Positions 1 to 10,314 are shown, counted from the stretch's first letter. The stretch: 64,000 nt of DNA from Synechococcus sp. CS-1330 (GCA_025128025.1 JAHLYR010000047.1:124001-188000), one strand, 5' to 3'. The notes: generated by a model from the letters alone, not told the origin. A program made the numbers and translations.

Positions 1-239
<239 letters not shown>

Positions 240-1112
240 CTAGGTGTTACGCCGATAGACGCCGCCACCCAAGGGTGTGAAGTCATGCCGGAAACAATTA
301 AGGCTATCGGAGTGACCAACGATAAGGAAGCCGCCTCGGGTTAACATGCTGTGAAGGCGAGCAACGAGTTGTGCCTGGGATTCCTGCTCGAAGTAGATTA
401 GAACATTGCGGCAAAAGATGAGGTGAAGAGGCTGGGGCAATGGATAGCTTTTTTGAAATAGATTAATTTGCTGAAATTTGACGTGTTTAAGGATCTCTGG
501 CTTAACTCTGCATTTGCCTTCGTAGGGTCCGCTGCCTCGTTTGAAATAGCGTCGCAGCCACTCAGGGTTGGGCAGATTGAGGTTGCTACTGGGATAAATT
601 GCAGCCTCTGCAACCTTCAGGGTTTTACGCGAGATATCGCTGGCGTAAACCATCCAATCACTGGGAGGTCCAGGGCGCTGGCTGAAATGCTCTTTGATTG
701 TGATGGCGAGAGAAAATGGCTCTTCCCCGGATGAACTCGCGGCAGACCAGGCTAAAAACTTTGTGGCGGCACCACCGCATTCCTTGAGAATGGTATCAAT
801 AATTTCCGACTTTAGGCGATCGAAATGAAGATTTTCTCGGAAAAATTGAGTGTGATTGGTAGCTATTAAATCGATCAATATTCCCAGTTCTTCTCCCTTT
901 TGATTCTTGCTGAGATGCTCATAGTAGGCATCCCATGATTTGATGCCTAGATGTTGACGTCTGCTGTTGAGTCGGCTGACCAGCATGGACTGGCGGTTGG
1001 CTCCTAGATAGATGCGGCTGTGGCGGAAGATGAGGTCGCAGAGGCTCCGATAGGTGGCCTCAGACATGGTTGCATCTGTTGTCGCCTGTCCACCTCTGGC
1101 GTCGACAACCAT
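240..1112 (-). CDS. cheR: Chemotaxis protein methyltransferase CheR
   Basis: This 290-residue protein is predicted to transfer methyl groups from S-adenosylmethionine to receptor glutamates. A helical N-terminal domain (about residues 16-80) is followed by FFREN, a SAM-binding loop reading AASSSGEEPFS (usual form GCSTGEEPYS), and IFCRNVLIYF near the C-terminus. All are hallmarks of CheR. The first ATG shares one base with the upstream receptor gene's stop (TGATG), indicating translational coupling. An internal Met at residue 16 is an alternative start. The gene is visibly more AT-rich than most of the window. Confidence 0.93.
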   Translation of the reverse strand: MVVDARGGQATTDATMSEATYRSLCDLIFRHSRIYLGANRQSMLVSRLNSRRQHLGIKSWDAYYEHLSKNQKGEELGILIDLIATNHTQFFRENLHFDRLKSEIIDTILKECGGAATKFLAWSAASSSGEEPFSLAITIKEHFSQRPGPPSDWMVYASDISRKTLKVAEAAIYPSSNLNLPNPEWLRRYFKRGSGPYEGKCRVKPEILKHVKFQQINLFQKSYPLPQPLHLIFCRNVLIYFEQESQAQLVARLHSMLTRGGFLIVGHSDSLNCFRHDFTPLGGGVYRRNT

Positions 1113-2713
1113 CAGTAGTCGCTGAAGTGGTCGTCCAAACTACCTCCCCCCAAGCCACCTTGATCTGGGGTTGCTTTTCTGGGATGGCGAGAGCCCCCGG
1201 TTTTGCCGACTTCCCCTGCGCTTCCTGCCGATGAGGATGGTTCGGTAGTCGATCCATCGATGACTTCCCGCAGTTGGGAGGTGCTTTGACGCTGCAAGGC
1301 TGCCTGTCGCCTCATCTCTTCCGCTGCACTGGCGATTTGCTCGGTATTGGCGGCACTGGATTGTGCAACTTTGCTCATCTCCTGGATCGCTGAGGTGATG
1401 TGTTCGATGCCTTGGGCTTGCTCCTTAGCTGCCATGGCAATCTCCGATACTAAATTGTCTGTTTCCTTCACTTTGGTGCCGATCTTGGTGAACGAATCCC
1501 CCACTCCTTGCAGACATCTTGCACCTTGACGGCTGCTTTGGATTGAGGCTTCTATCTTGGTAGCTGATTCGTGGGCTGCTGCTGCACTGCGTTGGGCGAG
1601 GGATCGCACCTCTTCCGCTACCACGGCAAAACCGGCGCCGGCTTCACCGGCTCGCGCAGCTTCCACGGCGGCATTAAGGGCAAGGATGTTAGTTTGAAAA
1701 GCAATTTCATCAATGCTTTTGACGATTTTTACCACTTCGTTACTGGAATGCTCGATAGCTGCCATGGCTTCTGTCATCTCCTGCATGCCGGCCATTCCTT
1801 CTTTGGCATTCGCCTGAGATTCGCTGGCTAAGTTTTTTGCATGATCAGCATTGCGAGCGGAGGAATGGATCATGCTCGACATCTCCTCCAAGGAAGCACT
1901 AGTTTCTTCAATGGCAGCGGCCTGCTCGCTCGCCCCTTCGGCTAAGCGGTTGCTGGACTCAGCGATCTGGATAGAGCCCTGTAGAAATTCATCCGCACCA
2001 TGGCCTAGATCAACAGCTATCTTGTCAAGGGGGCGGGCAAAATCACGGAGCATTATATAAAGTACGATGTAGGAAGCGCCGAGGAGTAAAATTGTAAATA
2101 ATAGAATCCAAAGGTTTGTGCGCTGCGAAGTGGCAGTGGCTGCCTGCTCATTTTTGACGATTTCGCGGCTTGATATCTCCACCAGCTCATCAACCTGCGC
2201 TCTGTGCTGTTCATAGTTTTGGTCTAGCTGGGTATAGATTTCTATTGCTTTTGTGTAGTTTCCAGCCTCGAGCGATGGCAGCAGGCCGGAGCTCAAAAGA
2301 TTGATATATTCGCCGGCATATTTGTTGGCACCTTGCGTGAGCAGGACTCGTTCATCGTCGGTGATGTTCTTGTCTGTGCTCCAGTGGGCGATGCGGTCTT
2401 CGTAGCTTTCCCGTAGTTTTGGGAAGACGCTGATTAATCGAGAGATATTGGCTGATTGCAGGCCATTCTTTTGGCCAACTCCTTTTTTGATGTCTACCAT
2501 GGCGCGGGTCACATAGTAGTGGAGCTCGATGATATAGTTGGGCGGTGGGAGGATGTCAGCAATCAGATCTTTGCTGGCAATAATCTTGTCATAGGCAGGG
2601 CCGTTGATGGATGTCGATTTCGCTAGGATGCTGGTCACAACTAGTTCGCCCACCAATGCAATGGTGATAAGGGCTGCGTTGGCTCGGATCAGAACTTTGA
2701 CGTTGAGACTCAT
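1112..2713 (-). CDS. Methyl-accepting chemotaxis protein (first of two paralogues)
   Basis: A 533-residue transmembrane receptor. TM1 is at about residues 10-31, a helical extracytoplasmic sensor runs to about 200, TM2 is at about 200-222, and a cytoplasmic methyl-accepting coiled coil follows. The hairpin tip contains [20 protein letters not shown], the highly conserved CheA/CheW contact region. The last residues are DDHFSDY. HFSDY fits the loose C-terminal pentapeptide pattern (aromatic, two residues, aromatic) that tethers CheR/CheB in enterobacterial receptors, and the second receptor here has the same tail. The ligand is unknown. The gene overlaps cheR by one base. Confidence 0.93.
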   Translation of the reverse strand: MSLNVKVLIRANAALITIALVGELVVTSILAKSTSINGPAYDKIIASKDLIADILPPPNYIIELHYYVTRAMVDIKKGVGQKNGLQSANISRLISVFPKLRESYEDRIAHWSTDKNITDDERVLLTQGANKYAGEYINLLSSGLLPSLEAGNYTKAIEIYTQLDQNYEQHRAQVDELVEISSREIVKNEQAATATSQRTNLWILLFTILLLGASYIVLYIMLRDFARPLDKIAVDLGHGADEFLQGSIQIAESSNRLAEGASEQAAAIEETSASLEEMSSMIHSSARNADHAKNLASESQANAKEGMAGMQEMTEAMAAIEHSSNEVVKIVKSIDEIAFQTNILALNAAVEAARAGEAGAGFAVVAEEVRSLAQRSAAAAHESATKIEASIQSSRQGARCLQGVGDSFTKIGTKVKETDNLVSEIAMAAKEQAQGIEHITSAIQEMSKVAQSSAANTEQIASAAEEMRRQAALQRQSTSQLREVIDGSTTEPSSSAGSAGEVGKTGGSRHPRKATPDQGGLGGGSLDDHFSDY

Positions 2714-2779
2714 GGTTCCTGGTGGTTGGGTTCACTGAGGCAATGCTCTGGCTTGAGGGTTTGCAAGCACTGGGCCACT

Positions 2780-3304
2780 TCAGGTCTGCATGGCTTCGTC
2801 GTCGGACGGCCGTGCGGGGTGTAGCTCAGTATTTCCACTGTTCTCCAGCAGCTCTTTAATACTGAGGATCGTGATCACGGACTCTTTGCTTTTGGCCATC
2901 GCCAAGATAAACTTGCCATCTATCACATCGCAGAAGTCTGGTGCAGGTTCGATAGCATCTTGACTGATAAAGGCTACTTCCTCCACAACATCGACCTGCA
3001 GCCCAACCAATTGGTCGGGATTTTGTTCGGTCTGATTGTGCACAACAATGATGCACGCCCGCTCGAGATTATTGGCTGGGGGCAAATGCAGGCGGCGGCG
3101 TAGATCCATCACAGGTACAATCTTTCCGCGCAGATTGATTACCCCTAGGTGATGAGCTGGCATCCTGGGTACATGCGTGATAGGACAAACACGTATGATT
3201 TCTCGAACAGCTGTGACGGGAAGGCTGTAGCGCTCTTGGCCCAGCTGGAGATGTAGAAATTTTCCGGCAACAGGTAGATCGCTGCTCACTAGTGGCTCAC
3301 TCAT
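2780..3304 (-). CDS. cheW: Chemotaxis coupling protein CheW
   Basis: A 174-residue single CheW domain that would link receptors to CheA. It reads FLHLQLGQERYSLPVTAVREII, then the typical HHLGVINLRGKIVPVMDLRRRL, a VGLQVDVVEEV strand and a GKFILAM segment. There is a short charged C-terminal tail. It sits between the two receptor genes in the same orientation, 66 bases from the downstream and 53 bases from the upstream neighbour, which suits a single che operon. No CheV-type receiver domain is attached. Confidence 0.93.
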   Translation of the reverse strand: MSEPLVSSDLPVAGKFLHLQLGQERYSLPVTAVREIIRVCPITHVPRMPAHHLGVINLRGKIVPVMDLRRRLHLPPANNLERACIIVVHNQTEQNPDQLVGLQVDVVEEVAFISQDAIEPAPDFCDVIDGKFILAMAKSKESVITILSIKELLENSGNTELHPARPSDDEAMQT

Positions 3305-3357
3305 CTTGCAACTGTTAGAGGGGTCAGGAGTTTCATGGATTGGTGCTTGAGTGGGTC

Positions 3358-5037
3358 TTAATAGTCACTGAAGTGTGCATCTATATTTTTGTTAGCTGGA
3401 TTGCTTGCGGCTGTTTTGGCAGTCGTTGCTGTTGCCGTCGTGCTCCCACTTTGATTGTGATAGGTGGTTGATGGGTTTTCATCTAGGCTGCTGCCATCGA
3501 TGACATGACGCAGATTGCCTGTGATTTGACGTTGACGAGTGGCTTGGCTGCGCATTTGCTCGGCAGCACCGGCGATGCGCTGGCTATTAACTGCACTTTC
3601 TTCGGCCGATTTACGCATCTGTTCAATTGAAATTACGCTATCTTGAGCAACCTTGCTCATTTCCTGAATGGCAGTAGTGATGTGCTCAATACCTTGAGCT
3701 TGCTCTTTGGCGGCCAGGGTGATTTCTGAGACCAGGTTATCTGTCTGTTGAATCTTTTCTTCAATTCTCGAGAAGGAGGTTCCGACCCCTTTGAGGCACT
3801 CAGCGCCTTCCCTGCTGCTCAGAATGGACGCCTCGATTTTGTCGGACGATTCATGGGCGGCGGCTGCACTCCGTTGCGCTAAGGATCTCACTTCTTCGGC
3901 AACTACAGCAAATCCAGCGCCGGCTTCTCCAGCCCTTGCAGCTTCCACGGCCGCATTGAGGGCAAGGATGTTGGTCTGAAACGCGATTTCGTCGATGCTT
4001 TTGACAATTTTGGCAACCTCGTTACTGGATTGTTCGATTGCCGCCATGGCCAGACTCATATCCTCCATGCTGGCGTTACCCATGCTGGCACTGGCCTGGG
4101 CTTCGCCGGCCAAGGTTTTTGCATGTTCAGCATTTTTGGCGGAGGAATGAATCATGCTCGACATTTCTTCCAGTGAAGCGCTCGTTTGCTCGATTGCAGC
4201 AGCTTGTTCTGAGGCCCCTTCGGCCATGCGTTGGCTCGCCGTGGCAACCTGGATGGCTCCAGCGGCAATCTCTTGACTGGCGCTGGCCACGTCGTTTGTC
4301 GCCCCCATGAACTGATCGGAGCCTTCGCCTAGCTCGCTGGCAATCTTGCCAAGGGGCTCCACAGATGCCTTCTGCATCATGTAGAGAGCATAATAAGTCA
4401 GTGCCAGAAGTCCAATGGTGCTGAGAAGTACCAGTAGAGAACTTCGCGTTTGACTGGCATTGGCTTCATCTTCGTCGGCTTTGACGGAGGCAATGATGCT
4501 GGCTTCGAGGGAATTAATGTCGGCTAAATGAGCATTGTAGTTGCGCTCAACTTCGCGGTCGACCTGCAACGCAAGACTCAAATTCCCACTTTGCAAGGCG
4601 GGGATCAGGCGACTGCCAACAGGGTTGAGAAAGTTCGTGCCTGACTCTGATCCTTTTTGCCTAATTTGGTTCTGTAGGTTCGGCGCCAAGCTTGGATTGT
4701 CTGACCAGTATGCTGTGCGTTTTTCATATTGCCTACGAGCATTATTGTAGTATTGTTCTAGATCTGAAATGCTAGAATCTCTGGCGATCTTTGCCGGGTC
4801 TTTGAGCTGTTCCGCTTTCAGTAAGGTGCGGGCAATCTCGCCTCTGAGTCCTTGCAGAAAGAGGGCTGGAGGGACTACCTCTGACATCAAGTTTTTATCG
4901 GCTATAATTTTATTGTAGAGAGGCTGTTTAATCCAGATTTCTTTGGTCAGGCTGGTCACGAAAATAACTTCGCCGATCAAAGCCGCTGTAAATAAAGCTG
5001 CATTGGCTCGAATCATGAATTTTACATTGAGTGCCAT
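3358..5037 (-). CDS. Methyl-accepting chemotaxis protein (second of two paralogues)
   Basis: This 559-residue receptor is collinear with the one at 1112-2713: the same N-terminal [15 protein letters not shown] membrane start, a helical extracytoplasmic region, TM2 near residues 203-222, then a long signalling helix. The hairpin tip is identical over [20 protein letters not shown]. It ends in DAHFSDY, matching the other receptor's tail. The cytoplasmic parts are near-identical while the sensor regions differ, as expected for a tandem duplication with a new input. A Thr/Ala-rich linker precedes the tail. Confidence 0.93.
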   Translation of the reverse strand: MALNVKFMIRANAALFTAALIGEVIFVTSLTKEIWIKQPLYNKIIADKNLMSEVVPPALFLQGLRGEIARTLLKAEQLKDPAKIARDSSISDLEQYYNNARRQYEKRTAYWSDNPSLAPNLQNQIRQKGSESGTNFLNPVGSRLIPALQSGNLSLALQVDREVERNYNAHLADINSLEASIIASVKADEDEANASQTRSSLLVLLSTIGLLALTYYALYMMQKASVEPLGKIASELGEGSDQFMGATNDVASASQEIAAGAIQVATASQRMAEGASEQAAAIEQTSASLEEMSSMIHSSAKNAEHAKTLAGEAQASASMGNASMEDMSLAMAAIEQSSNEVAKIVKSIDEIAFQTNILALNAAVEAARAGEAGAGFAVVAEEVRSLAQRSAAAAHESSDKIEASILSSREGAECLKGVGTSFSRIEEKIQQTDNLVSEITLAAKEQAQGIEHITTAIQEMSKVAQDSVISIEQMRKSAEESAVNSQRIAGAAEQMRSQATRQRQITGNLRHVIDGSSLDENPSTTYHNQSGSTTATATTAKTAASNPANKNIDAHFSDY

Positions 5038-5152
5038 GGCCTGCTTGGAAGCTTTCTTTATTTTCGCAATACTAACGTTGATTTATTGGGCTGTCACGCG
5101 GATCGGCCAAGCTTTGAGCGGGTTCCCACCCGTTGTTATTGGCTTCGCTTGA

Positions 5153-7327
5153 TCAATGACCTTCGCTGTGGCTGTCTTTGCGGCTGATCGCCATAGCCGG
5201 CCCATGGTTCTCGGCTCGGCCCAGCGCATCGGGATCCAGGATCAGGGCCACCTGGCCATCGCCCATGATGGCGGCACCGGAGTAGACAGGTTGGCTTTGG
5301 AAAGTATCCCCGAGTGCCTTGATGACCACTTCCTGTTTACTGATCAAACGATCGACGACTAACCCCCTGGGCTGCCCCCCCGAGTTGATAATTAGAACGA
5401 TACCTTCACTCGGATCTTGTATTCCGTCTTGGAGGCCAAGTTTGGCGCCCAACTGCAGCAGGGGAATTAGATTCCCACGTAGGTTGACGATCTGTCCCCG
5501 ACCTTTGACACTCGACAACATTGCTTGAGTGGGTCTAAACGATTCCTGAATCGACAGGGTGGGCAGAATAAACCGTTGCTTGCCTACCCCCACCAGCATG
5601 CCGTCGATGATGGCCAGGGTGAGGGGCAGGTAAATGCGGAAGCTGGTGCCCTTTCCCACGTTCGATTCGACATCGATGCTTCCACGCAGGCGGCTGATAC
5701 TGCCTCGCACCACATCCATGCCGACGCCACGACCGGAGACATCCGTCACTGTTTCGGCTGTGGAGAATCCCGGTTGGAAGATCAAAGAGAGGATTTCCTT
5801 TTTGTTTCCGTGGAACTCAGCATCGACAAGGCCATGCTCTTTGGCCTTAGCGAGCACCTTGTCGGGATCGATGCCACGACCATCATCGTCAATCCGAATC
5901 AGGATGCCACCGCCTTGATGACTGGCCTCCACTTCGATCGTTCCTTCGGCCGGTTTACCCAAGTTGAGCCGCTCCTCCGCCTGCTCCAGCCCGTGGTCGA
6001 TCGAATTGCGCAACATATGAATCAGCGGTTCGGCTAGCGCTTCGACGATTTTGCGGTCGAGTTCGGTGTCCTCGCCCTTCAGTACAAGGCTTACTTGCTT
6101 GTTTTGGCTGCTGGCGAGATCTCGTACCAGGCGTTTCATCTTTTGGAATGTGTTGCGGATGGGAACCATCCGCAACGACATGGCATTGCGTTGCAGGTCG
6201 GAAGAGATTCTGGCTAATTGGCGGAGATGGCGAGGCAAGTCGCCGCTGCGTTCTTGGTCCAGCACGGGATGTTCCACCACCATCGACTGGGCAATCACCA
6301 GTTCGCCCACTAAATCGATCAAGGCATCGAGTTTCTGGGTGTCAATCTTGACAAAATTGCTTAGCCCTTCCGCAGTTACCTTTGGATTTGGATTTGGATT
6401 GGTGTTGGGGTTTGGTCCGGGTGAGTTGGCCTCGGGATCGCTTCTTGGTGCTGGGGCTGGCGAGACTGTCGTCGCAGCTGGTGCAGCCGGCATCTCCGGC
6501 ATCGCTGGGCTTGGCTCTTCGGGTTGACCAGCCAAGGTCGCCTTCACCCTGGCGATCAACTCCAGGGTGGGAACTACAATTGGTGTGTTGTTATCGGCGC
6601 TGCGGATGGTCTGCTCAATGCCATCTATGAACTGACGCAGGGTGTCTCCCCCTGCAAGGATCAGATTGATTACATGTCGATCGATTGGCAGGATGTTTTG
6701 TCGCGCTGCATCTAGCAGTGATTCCAGGATGTGGGCTAGTTCCTTGATGGGATCCAGTCCAAGGAACCCCGCGCCGCCCTTGAAGGTGTGGAAGGCTCGA
6801 AACACCTGGTTGAGGGTCTCTCGGTGTTCGGGCTGTTGCTCAAGAACCAGGACACCTTGCTCAACCTGGCTTAGTAGATCGCGACCTTCGTTGCAAAACT
6901 CGTTGAGTAATTCCAGGTCATCTTTACTCTCCACCGTGATCGTCAATGTGGGCTCTTCGGCGCTTAGTCCGCCAGCCTCATCCTCTAGCTCTGCACTTGG
7001 CTCAGCCTTTGATCGGACCGTCTCCGAGGCTGAGGGAGCGACGATGGCGGAGGTAGCAGCTTGGGCGTAAACAGCTTTTTCGACGGCGAGATACTGGCGT
7101 TGCAGGTTGTCCAGGTCGCCCTCGGCCAGGGCTTCGCCGCTGGCCTCTAGCGGAGCCAGCCAGTTCACCAGGTTCTCTATCGCCTCTTGGGCTTGGCCCA
7201 GCTGCTGCAGTTGACGCAGGGCCTGCAACAGGGTGACGACGGACTGGTGGCCTCCGGTGGGTGCAAAGGCCAGCTCGAGAGCGATCTCCTGGAGGAGGTT
7301 CTCGGTAGTGGGGTCTAACAGGGCCAT
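5153..7327 (-). CDS. cheA: Chemotaxis histidine kinase CheA
   Basis: A cytoplasmic histidine kinase driven by the receptors. From the ATG at 7327 it has 724 residues; an in-frame GTG at 7435 would add 36 residues that do not look like CheA. Order: a helical N-terminal region of about 130 residues, an Hpt domain with the phospho-His in FHTFKGGAGF (about residue 180), a Pro/Asn-rich linker with NP repeats, a dimerisation segment (LDALIDLVGELV), the ATPase domain (HMLRNSIDHGLE, then DDDGRGID and GRGVGMDVV) and a C-terminal CheW-like domain. The Hpt domain normally lies at the very N-terminus, so the leading region is unusual. It is the first gene of the che cluster. Confidence 0.94.
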   Translation of the reverse strand: MALLDPTTENLLQEIALELAFAPTGGHQSVVTLLQALRQLQQLGQAQEAIENLVNWLAPLEASGEALAEGDLDNLQRQYLAVEKAVYAQAATSAIVAPSASETVRSKAEPSAELEDEAGGLSAEEPTLTITVESKDDLELLNEFCNEGRDLLSQVEQGVLVLEQQPEHRETLNQVFRAFHTFKGGAGFLGLDPIKELAHILESLLDAARQNILPIDRHVINLILAGGDTLRQFIDGIEQTIRSADNNTPIVVPTLELIARVKATLAGQPEEPSPAMPEMPAAPAATTVSPAPAPRSDPEANSPGPNPNTNPNPNPKVTAEGLSNFVKIDTQKLDALIDLVGELVIAQSMVVEHPVLDQERSGDLPRHLRQLARISSDLQRNAMSLRMVPIRNTFQKMKRLVRDLASSQNKQVSLVLKGEDTELDRKIVEALAEPLIHMLRNSIDHGLEQAEERLNLGKPAEGTIEVEASHQGGGILIRIDDDGRGIDPDKVLAKAKEHGLVDAEFHGNKKEILSLIFQPGFSTAETVTDVSGRGVGMDVVRGSISRLRGSIDVESNVGKGTSFRIYLPLTLAIIDGMLVGVGKQRFILPTLSIQESFRPTQAMLSSVKGRGQIVNLRGNLIPLLQLGAKLGLQDGIQDPSEGIVLIINSGGQPRGLVVDRLISKQEVVIKALGDTFQSQPVYSGAAIMGDGQVALILDPDALGRAENHGPAMAISRKDSHSEGH

Positions 7328-7496
7328 GGTCTCCAGCAGGGCTTGATCGGCAGCGCGCGGACCAATGGCCAATGCCCTGGACACTCCGATGCGTTTTAAC
7401 TTGCCTGCCTGGCTGGGGCAATCACTCCGACACACATCACTTCGGATTTGGACCGTCTAGAAGTCCTCTCTTTCGCGGCCGTTGGCGGGCTTTTAT

Positions 7497-8978
7497 TCAG
7501 GAGCCGATGAAAAGCCGGCGCATTGTGTCGAGCAGATCGTTGCCCTGTTTGGCCTTGGTTTCAGGCGTGAGTTTGAGCAGTGCGGCTCTCCTTTCGCTGA
7601 TGCTTTGCGCCAGCTGCTCCACGATGGCGGGGTGACTCTCCAGCAGGGGGCGGAGATCGTTGCGTTCCACTTCAAGCAGAACGCATTGTTCGAGGGCTCT
7701 AACGGTGGCACTGCGGGGCTCTTCGTTGAAGACACTCATCTCCCCAAAGATTGCCGGAGCTCCAAGACGAGCCACTTCTCGATGGTCACCCTCGGCCATG
7801 GTTTTGATCACCGCCACCTGGCCAGTCACAATTTGGTAGAGAGTGTCGCCTTCCTCGTTTTCCACCACGATCTGCTCGCCTTCTGCGAAGCGTATACAGC
7901 GGGTGAGGGCGGAAATGTCAGCCAGTTGCTCCTCGCTGAGGTTACCGAACAGGGGGCTCTTGCTAAGGATGGCGAGCCGTTGTTGGAGATTGAATTCCTG
8001 AGGCTCGTCAGGGATTGCGTGCCCATGCCTGCGCTTGTACTCCTGCACGGGGAATGGGACTCGCTGGCCAATTCGCTCTAGTGAATACCAGATCATGCTC
8101 AGTAGTTCTCCCCTGAGGTCGTCGTAGCCAATGTCCGTCGGATCCTCTTGCCACACCTCCAGTTCGTAGGTGATTGCATAGTCGTGGTAGGCGTAAACAA
8201 TCGCCTGTGGTTCAGGCTTTTTCAAGACCAGGGGGCTGCGTTCGGCTACGCGTAGGAGCAGTTTGGTTGCCTCATTGGGTGGCAATTCCCGGTCGAGATG
8301 AATATGTAATTCCCGTGCTATCGGGCCTTTTGGACTGAAGCGGCGCATGTTTTTTTGCCACATCATGCTGTTGGGCAAGGTGATCAGAGCACCGTGCACA
8401 TGGCGCAGACGTGTGCTGAGCAAGGTGAGGGAATCGACCCAACCGTTGACATCGTCGCCCAGCTCTAGGTAATCCCCTTCGACGAAGGGATTGTCCACTC
8501 GCAGCATGATCCCTGCAAACAGGTCCTTGAGGGCTTCCTGGGCCGCCAGGCCGATAACAGCCGTGAGGATTGCCGAGGTGGTTACCAATCCCACCACGTT
8601 GATCTTGGCGGCTTGCTGGAGCACTACCAGGGTTAGGGCCGCACCGATGGCCAGGGCGCTGAGGTCCCGCAGGATTTTTGGGGGATGGGCCCACCAGCTG
8701 ATGGGGCTCGGTAGTTCCAGGAACAGCCAGAACAAGAGCTGCAGGCCGGCATAGCTGCGGCTTAGCAGCAGCACGGAATCGAGCCAAAGTTGGTTCTGTT
8801 CGTTGGCAATGCTGGCGGGAAGGTTGGCGTGGACCAGCCAGATCAGGATCGCGACGCTGGGGAGCCGCAGGGGTAACGGCGCCAACCGTGCGCGCACACA
8901 GAGCAGCCGGATGGCCAACAGCAGGACCTCCAGCCCCAGGCCCTGTAAAAGAACGCCGGAATCGAGCATCTCAGGCAT
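7497..8978 (-). CDS. MscS-type channel with C-terminal cyclic-nucleotide-binding domain
   Basis: A 493-residue inner-membrane protein. Several hydrophobic segments fill residues 1-150, followed by an MscS pore helix and beta domain (VIGLAAQEALKDLFAG, then VDNPFVEGDYLELG and LPNSMMWQKNMRRFSP). The last ~120 residues form a cyclic-nucleotide-binding domain, with the phosphate-binding cassette FGEMSVFNEEPRSATVRA holding the Gly-Glu and Arg ligand positions. The architecture matches the bCNG subfamily of MscS proteins, which are described as cyclic-nucleotide responsive and weakly or not mechanosensitive. The ligand (cAMP or cGMP) cannot be read from sequence. The gene follows cheA on the same strand with a 169-base offset. 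Confidence 0.9.
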   Translation of the reverse strand: MPEMLDSGVLLQGLGLEVLLLAIRLLCVRARLAPLPLRLPSVAILIWLVHANLPASIANEQNQLWLDSVLLLSRSYAGLQLLFWLFLELPSPISWWAHPPKILRDLSALAIGAALTLVVLQQAAKINVVGLVTTSAILTAVIGLAAQEALKDLFAGIMLRVDNPFVEGDYLELGDDVNGWVDSLTLLSTRLRHVHGALITLPNSMMWQKNMRRFSPKGPIARELHIHLDRELPPNEATKLLLRVAERSPLVLKKPEPQAIVYAYHDYAITYELEVWQEDPTDIGYDDLRGELLSMIWYSLERIGQRVPFPVQEYKRRHGHAIPDEPQEFNLQQRLAILSKSPLFGNLSEEQLADISALTRCIRFAEGEQIVVENEEGDTLYQIVTGQVAVIKTMAEGDHREVARLGAPAIFGEMSVFNEEPRSATVRALEQCVLLEVERNDLRPLLESHPAIVEQLAQSISERRAALLKLTPETKAKQGNDLLDTMRRLFIGS

Positions 8979-9007
8979 CTACATGGTGGAGGGAGGCCCC
9001 GGCGGCT

Positions 9008-9331
9008 TTAGGCAATGGAGACGGCGCAGATCGCCCAAGCCAGCTTGCACAGAAGATGGAGGGTTTGATCGGTGGCGAGGTTGAAGACCTTCCTGCATTT
9101 GAGCAGGTCAATCAAAAAGTGGGCGGCAAATTCAGCCGCTCCCAGCAAGGGGACCCCTGTGATTAGGGCCACCGCCAGGGCGTGGGTGCCGCAATGGCCG
9201 GCCATCCAGTAGCCCCAGGGCACCCCCACCACGGTGGTGCCTGGGCATTTACCCACGGCGACCTTGTCGGTTTGGAGGGGAAAATCGCAGAAGCAGTGGG
9301 CGAAGCTGAGCAGGAGTATCAGGTCGACCAT
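9008..9331 (-). CDS. DUF3307 family membrane protein
   Basis: With the ATG at 9331 this encodes about 107 residues; an in-frame start at 9427 would add 32 weakly conserved residues. It has the hallmarks of DUF3307: an N-terminal hydrophobic helix with SFAHCFCDFPLQTDKVA, then K, a central HCGTHALAVALITG helix and a HFLIDLLKC segment. The recurring His/Asp pairs in membrane helices suggest a metal or hydrolase-like site, but the family has no established function. It lies 29 bases upstream of the MscS-type gene on the same strand. Confidence 0.7.
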   Translation of the reverse strand: MVDLILLLSFAHCFCDFPLQTDKVAVGKCPGTTVVGVPWGYWMAGHCGTHALAVALITGVPLLGAAEFAAHFLIDLLKCRKVFNLATDQTLHLLCKLAWAICAVSIA

Positions 9332-9513
9332 TGTTGCCGCCGCAGGCGTTGGGGAAACGGTCAGACCCGTCACCATCGCCGGGCTGGTGGCCAACGAGCC
9401 AAGCAATGAAGCCAGCAGCGCGACCATGGCCAGGGATTCTCTAAGGCAGCCTGCATTTCAACAGTAGCGGCCATGGTCCGGCTGGCCTGCGGCGGCGGCG
9501 CTCCAAGCGCCAT

Positions 9514-9550
9514 GGTTTGGCGTAGGCCTCTGGTTTTGGCGTAAGCCTCT
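9514..9550. repeat. Imperfect 18/19-bp tandem repeat
   Basis: Two adjacent copies of GGTTTTGGCGTARGCCTCT lie at 9514-9531 and 9532-9550. The first copy lacks one T and they differ at one purine. The repeat sits in the 260-base gap between the DUF3307 and SIMPL genes (9332-9591), where I see no other feature. Confidence 0.8.
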
Positions 9551-9591
9551 GGTTGTTTCCACAATTGAAGTCAACTCCCTTGTCCCTGGCC

Positions 9592-10314
9592 ATGGTCTGT
9601 CGTTCGATTCCGTTGCTGTCTTGCAGCGCAACTCTCTTATTGCTATCGGCCCTGCAGGCACTGCTGGCCGGCCCCTTGCGGGCCGAGGGGCAGGTGTTGT
9701 TGAGCTGCGATGGCACCTTGGTGGAGGCACGGGGTCAGGCGGAGCGCAAGCGAGTCACCGAACGGCTGCGTTTTTCCTTAGGGCTTGAGGCGGAGAGCCC
9801 GACCGCCGATGGGGCCCTGGGGCTGCTGCAGGATCGGTTGGCCGCCGTGCGTCGCCAGCTTCAGGGCCTGCAGGTCCAGGAGTTGGAGGTGAGCTCCCCA
9901 AGCACTTGGCAGCGGGGTGCCGAGGGCCAGCGACCGGCGGCGGTCCAGGCCCAGTTGCAGGTGAGTGGTGCCCTGGCCCCCGCCCGTCTCCAGCCCTTGG
10001 TGCGCCAGGTGGGGTCTTTGCCGGGGGTACGGCTGGCTCCGGTCACTACCCAGGCCTCAGCGGTGGGTGACCTGGCAGTGCAGCGTCAACTGTTGCGGGA
10101 CGCCTACCTGGATGCCCGCCGTCAGGCCCTGGAGATCGCCGGCGTTCTTGGTCGCACCACCCTTGTGCCCCTGGAAATTCAGCTGGATGGCGGCATGCGT
10201 CCCATGCCGATGTTGCGGGCCACGGCGGCTGACGCCGCGCCCCCTTTTGATCCAAAGGAGCTCCAGGCTCCGGTGGATCGGCTTGGCCTGTCGGCCCGCT
10301 TCTGTGCCCGCTGA
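9592..10314 (+). CDS. Secreted SIMPL-domain (DUF541) protein
   Basis: About 240 residues from the ATG at 9592. A signal peptide (hydrophobic run LLLLSALQALLAGPLRA) is followed by a SIMPL/DUF541 fold. That fold has a strand rich in V, E and G near the start (LLSCDGTLVEARGQAE), a central region with alternating strands, and a typical final helix LRDAYLDARRQALEIAGVLG followed by a strand. Proteins of this family are exported and poorly understood; some have been linked to oxidative-stress or envelope roles. The preceding ATG at 9553 is in frame but would lengthen the signal peptide. The gene is convergent with speA. Confidence 0.72.
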   Translation: MVCRSIPLLSCSATLLLLSALQALLAGPLRAEGQVLLSCDGTLVEARGQAERKRVTERLRFSLGLEAESPTADGALGLLQDRLAAVRRQLQGLQVQELEVSSPSTWQRGAEGQRPAAVQAQLQVSGALAPARLQPLVRQVGSLPGVRLAPVTTQASAVGDLAVQRQLLRDAYLDARRQALEIAGVLGRTTLVPLEIQLDGGMRPMPMLRATAADAAPPFDPKELQAPVDRLGLSARFCAR

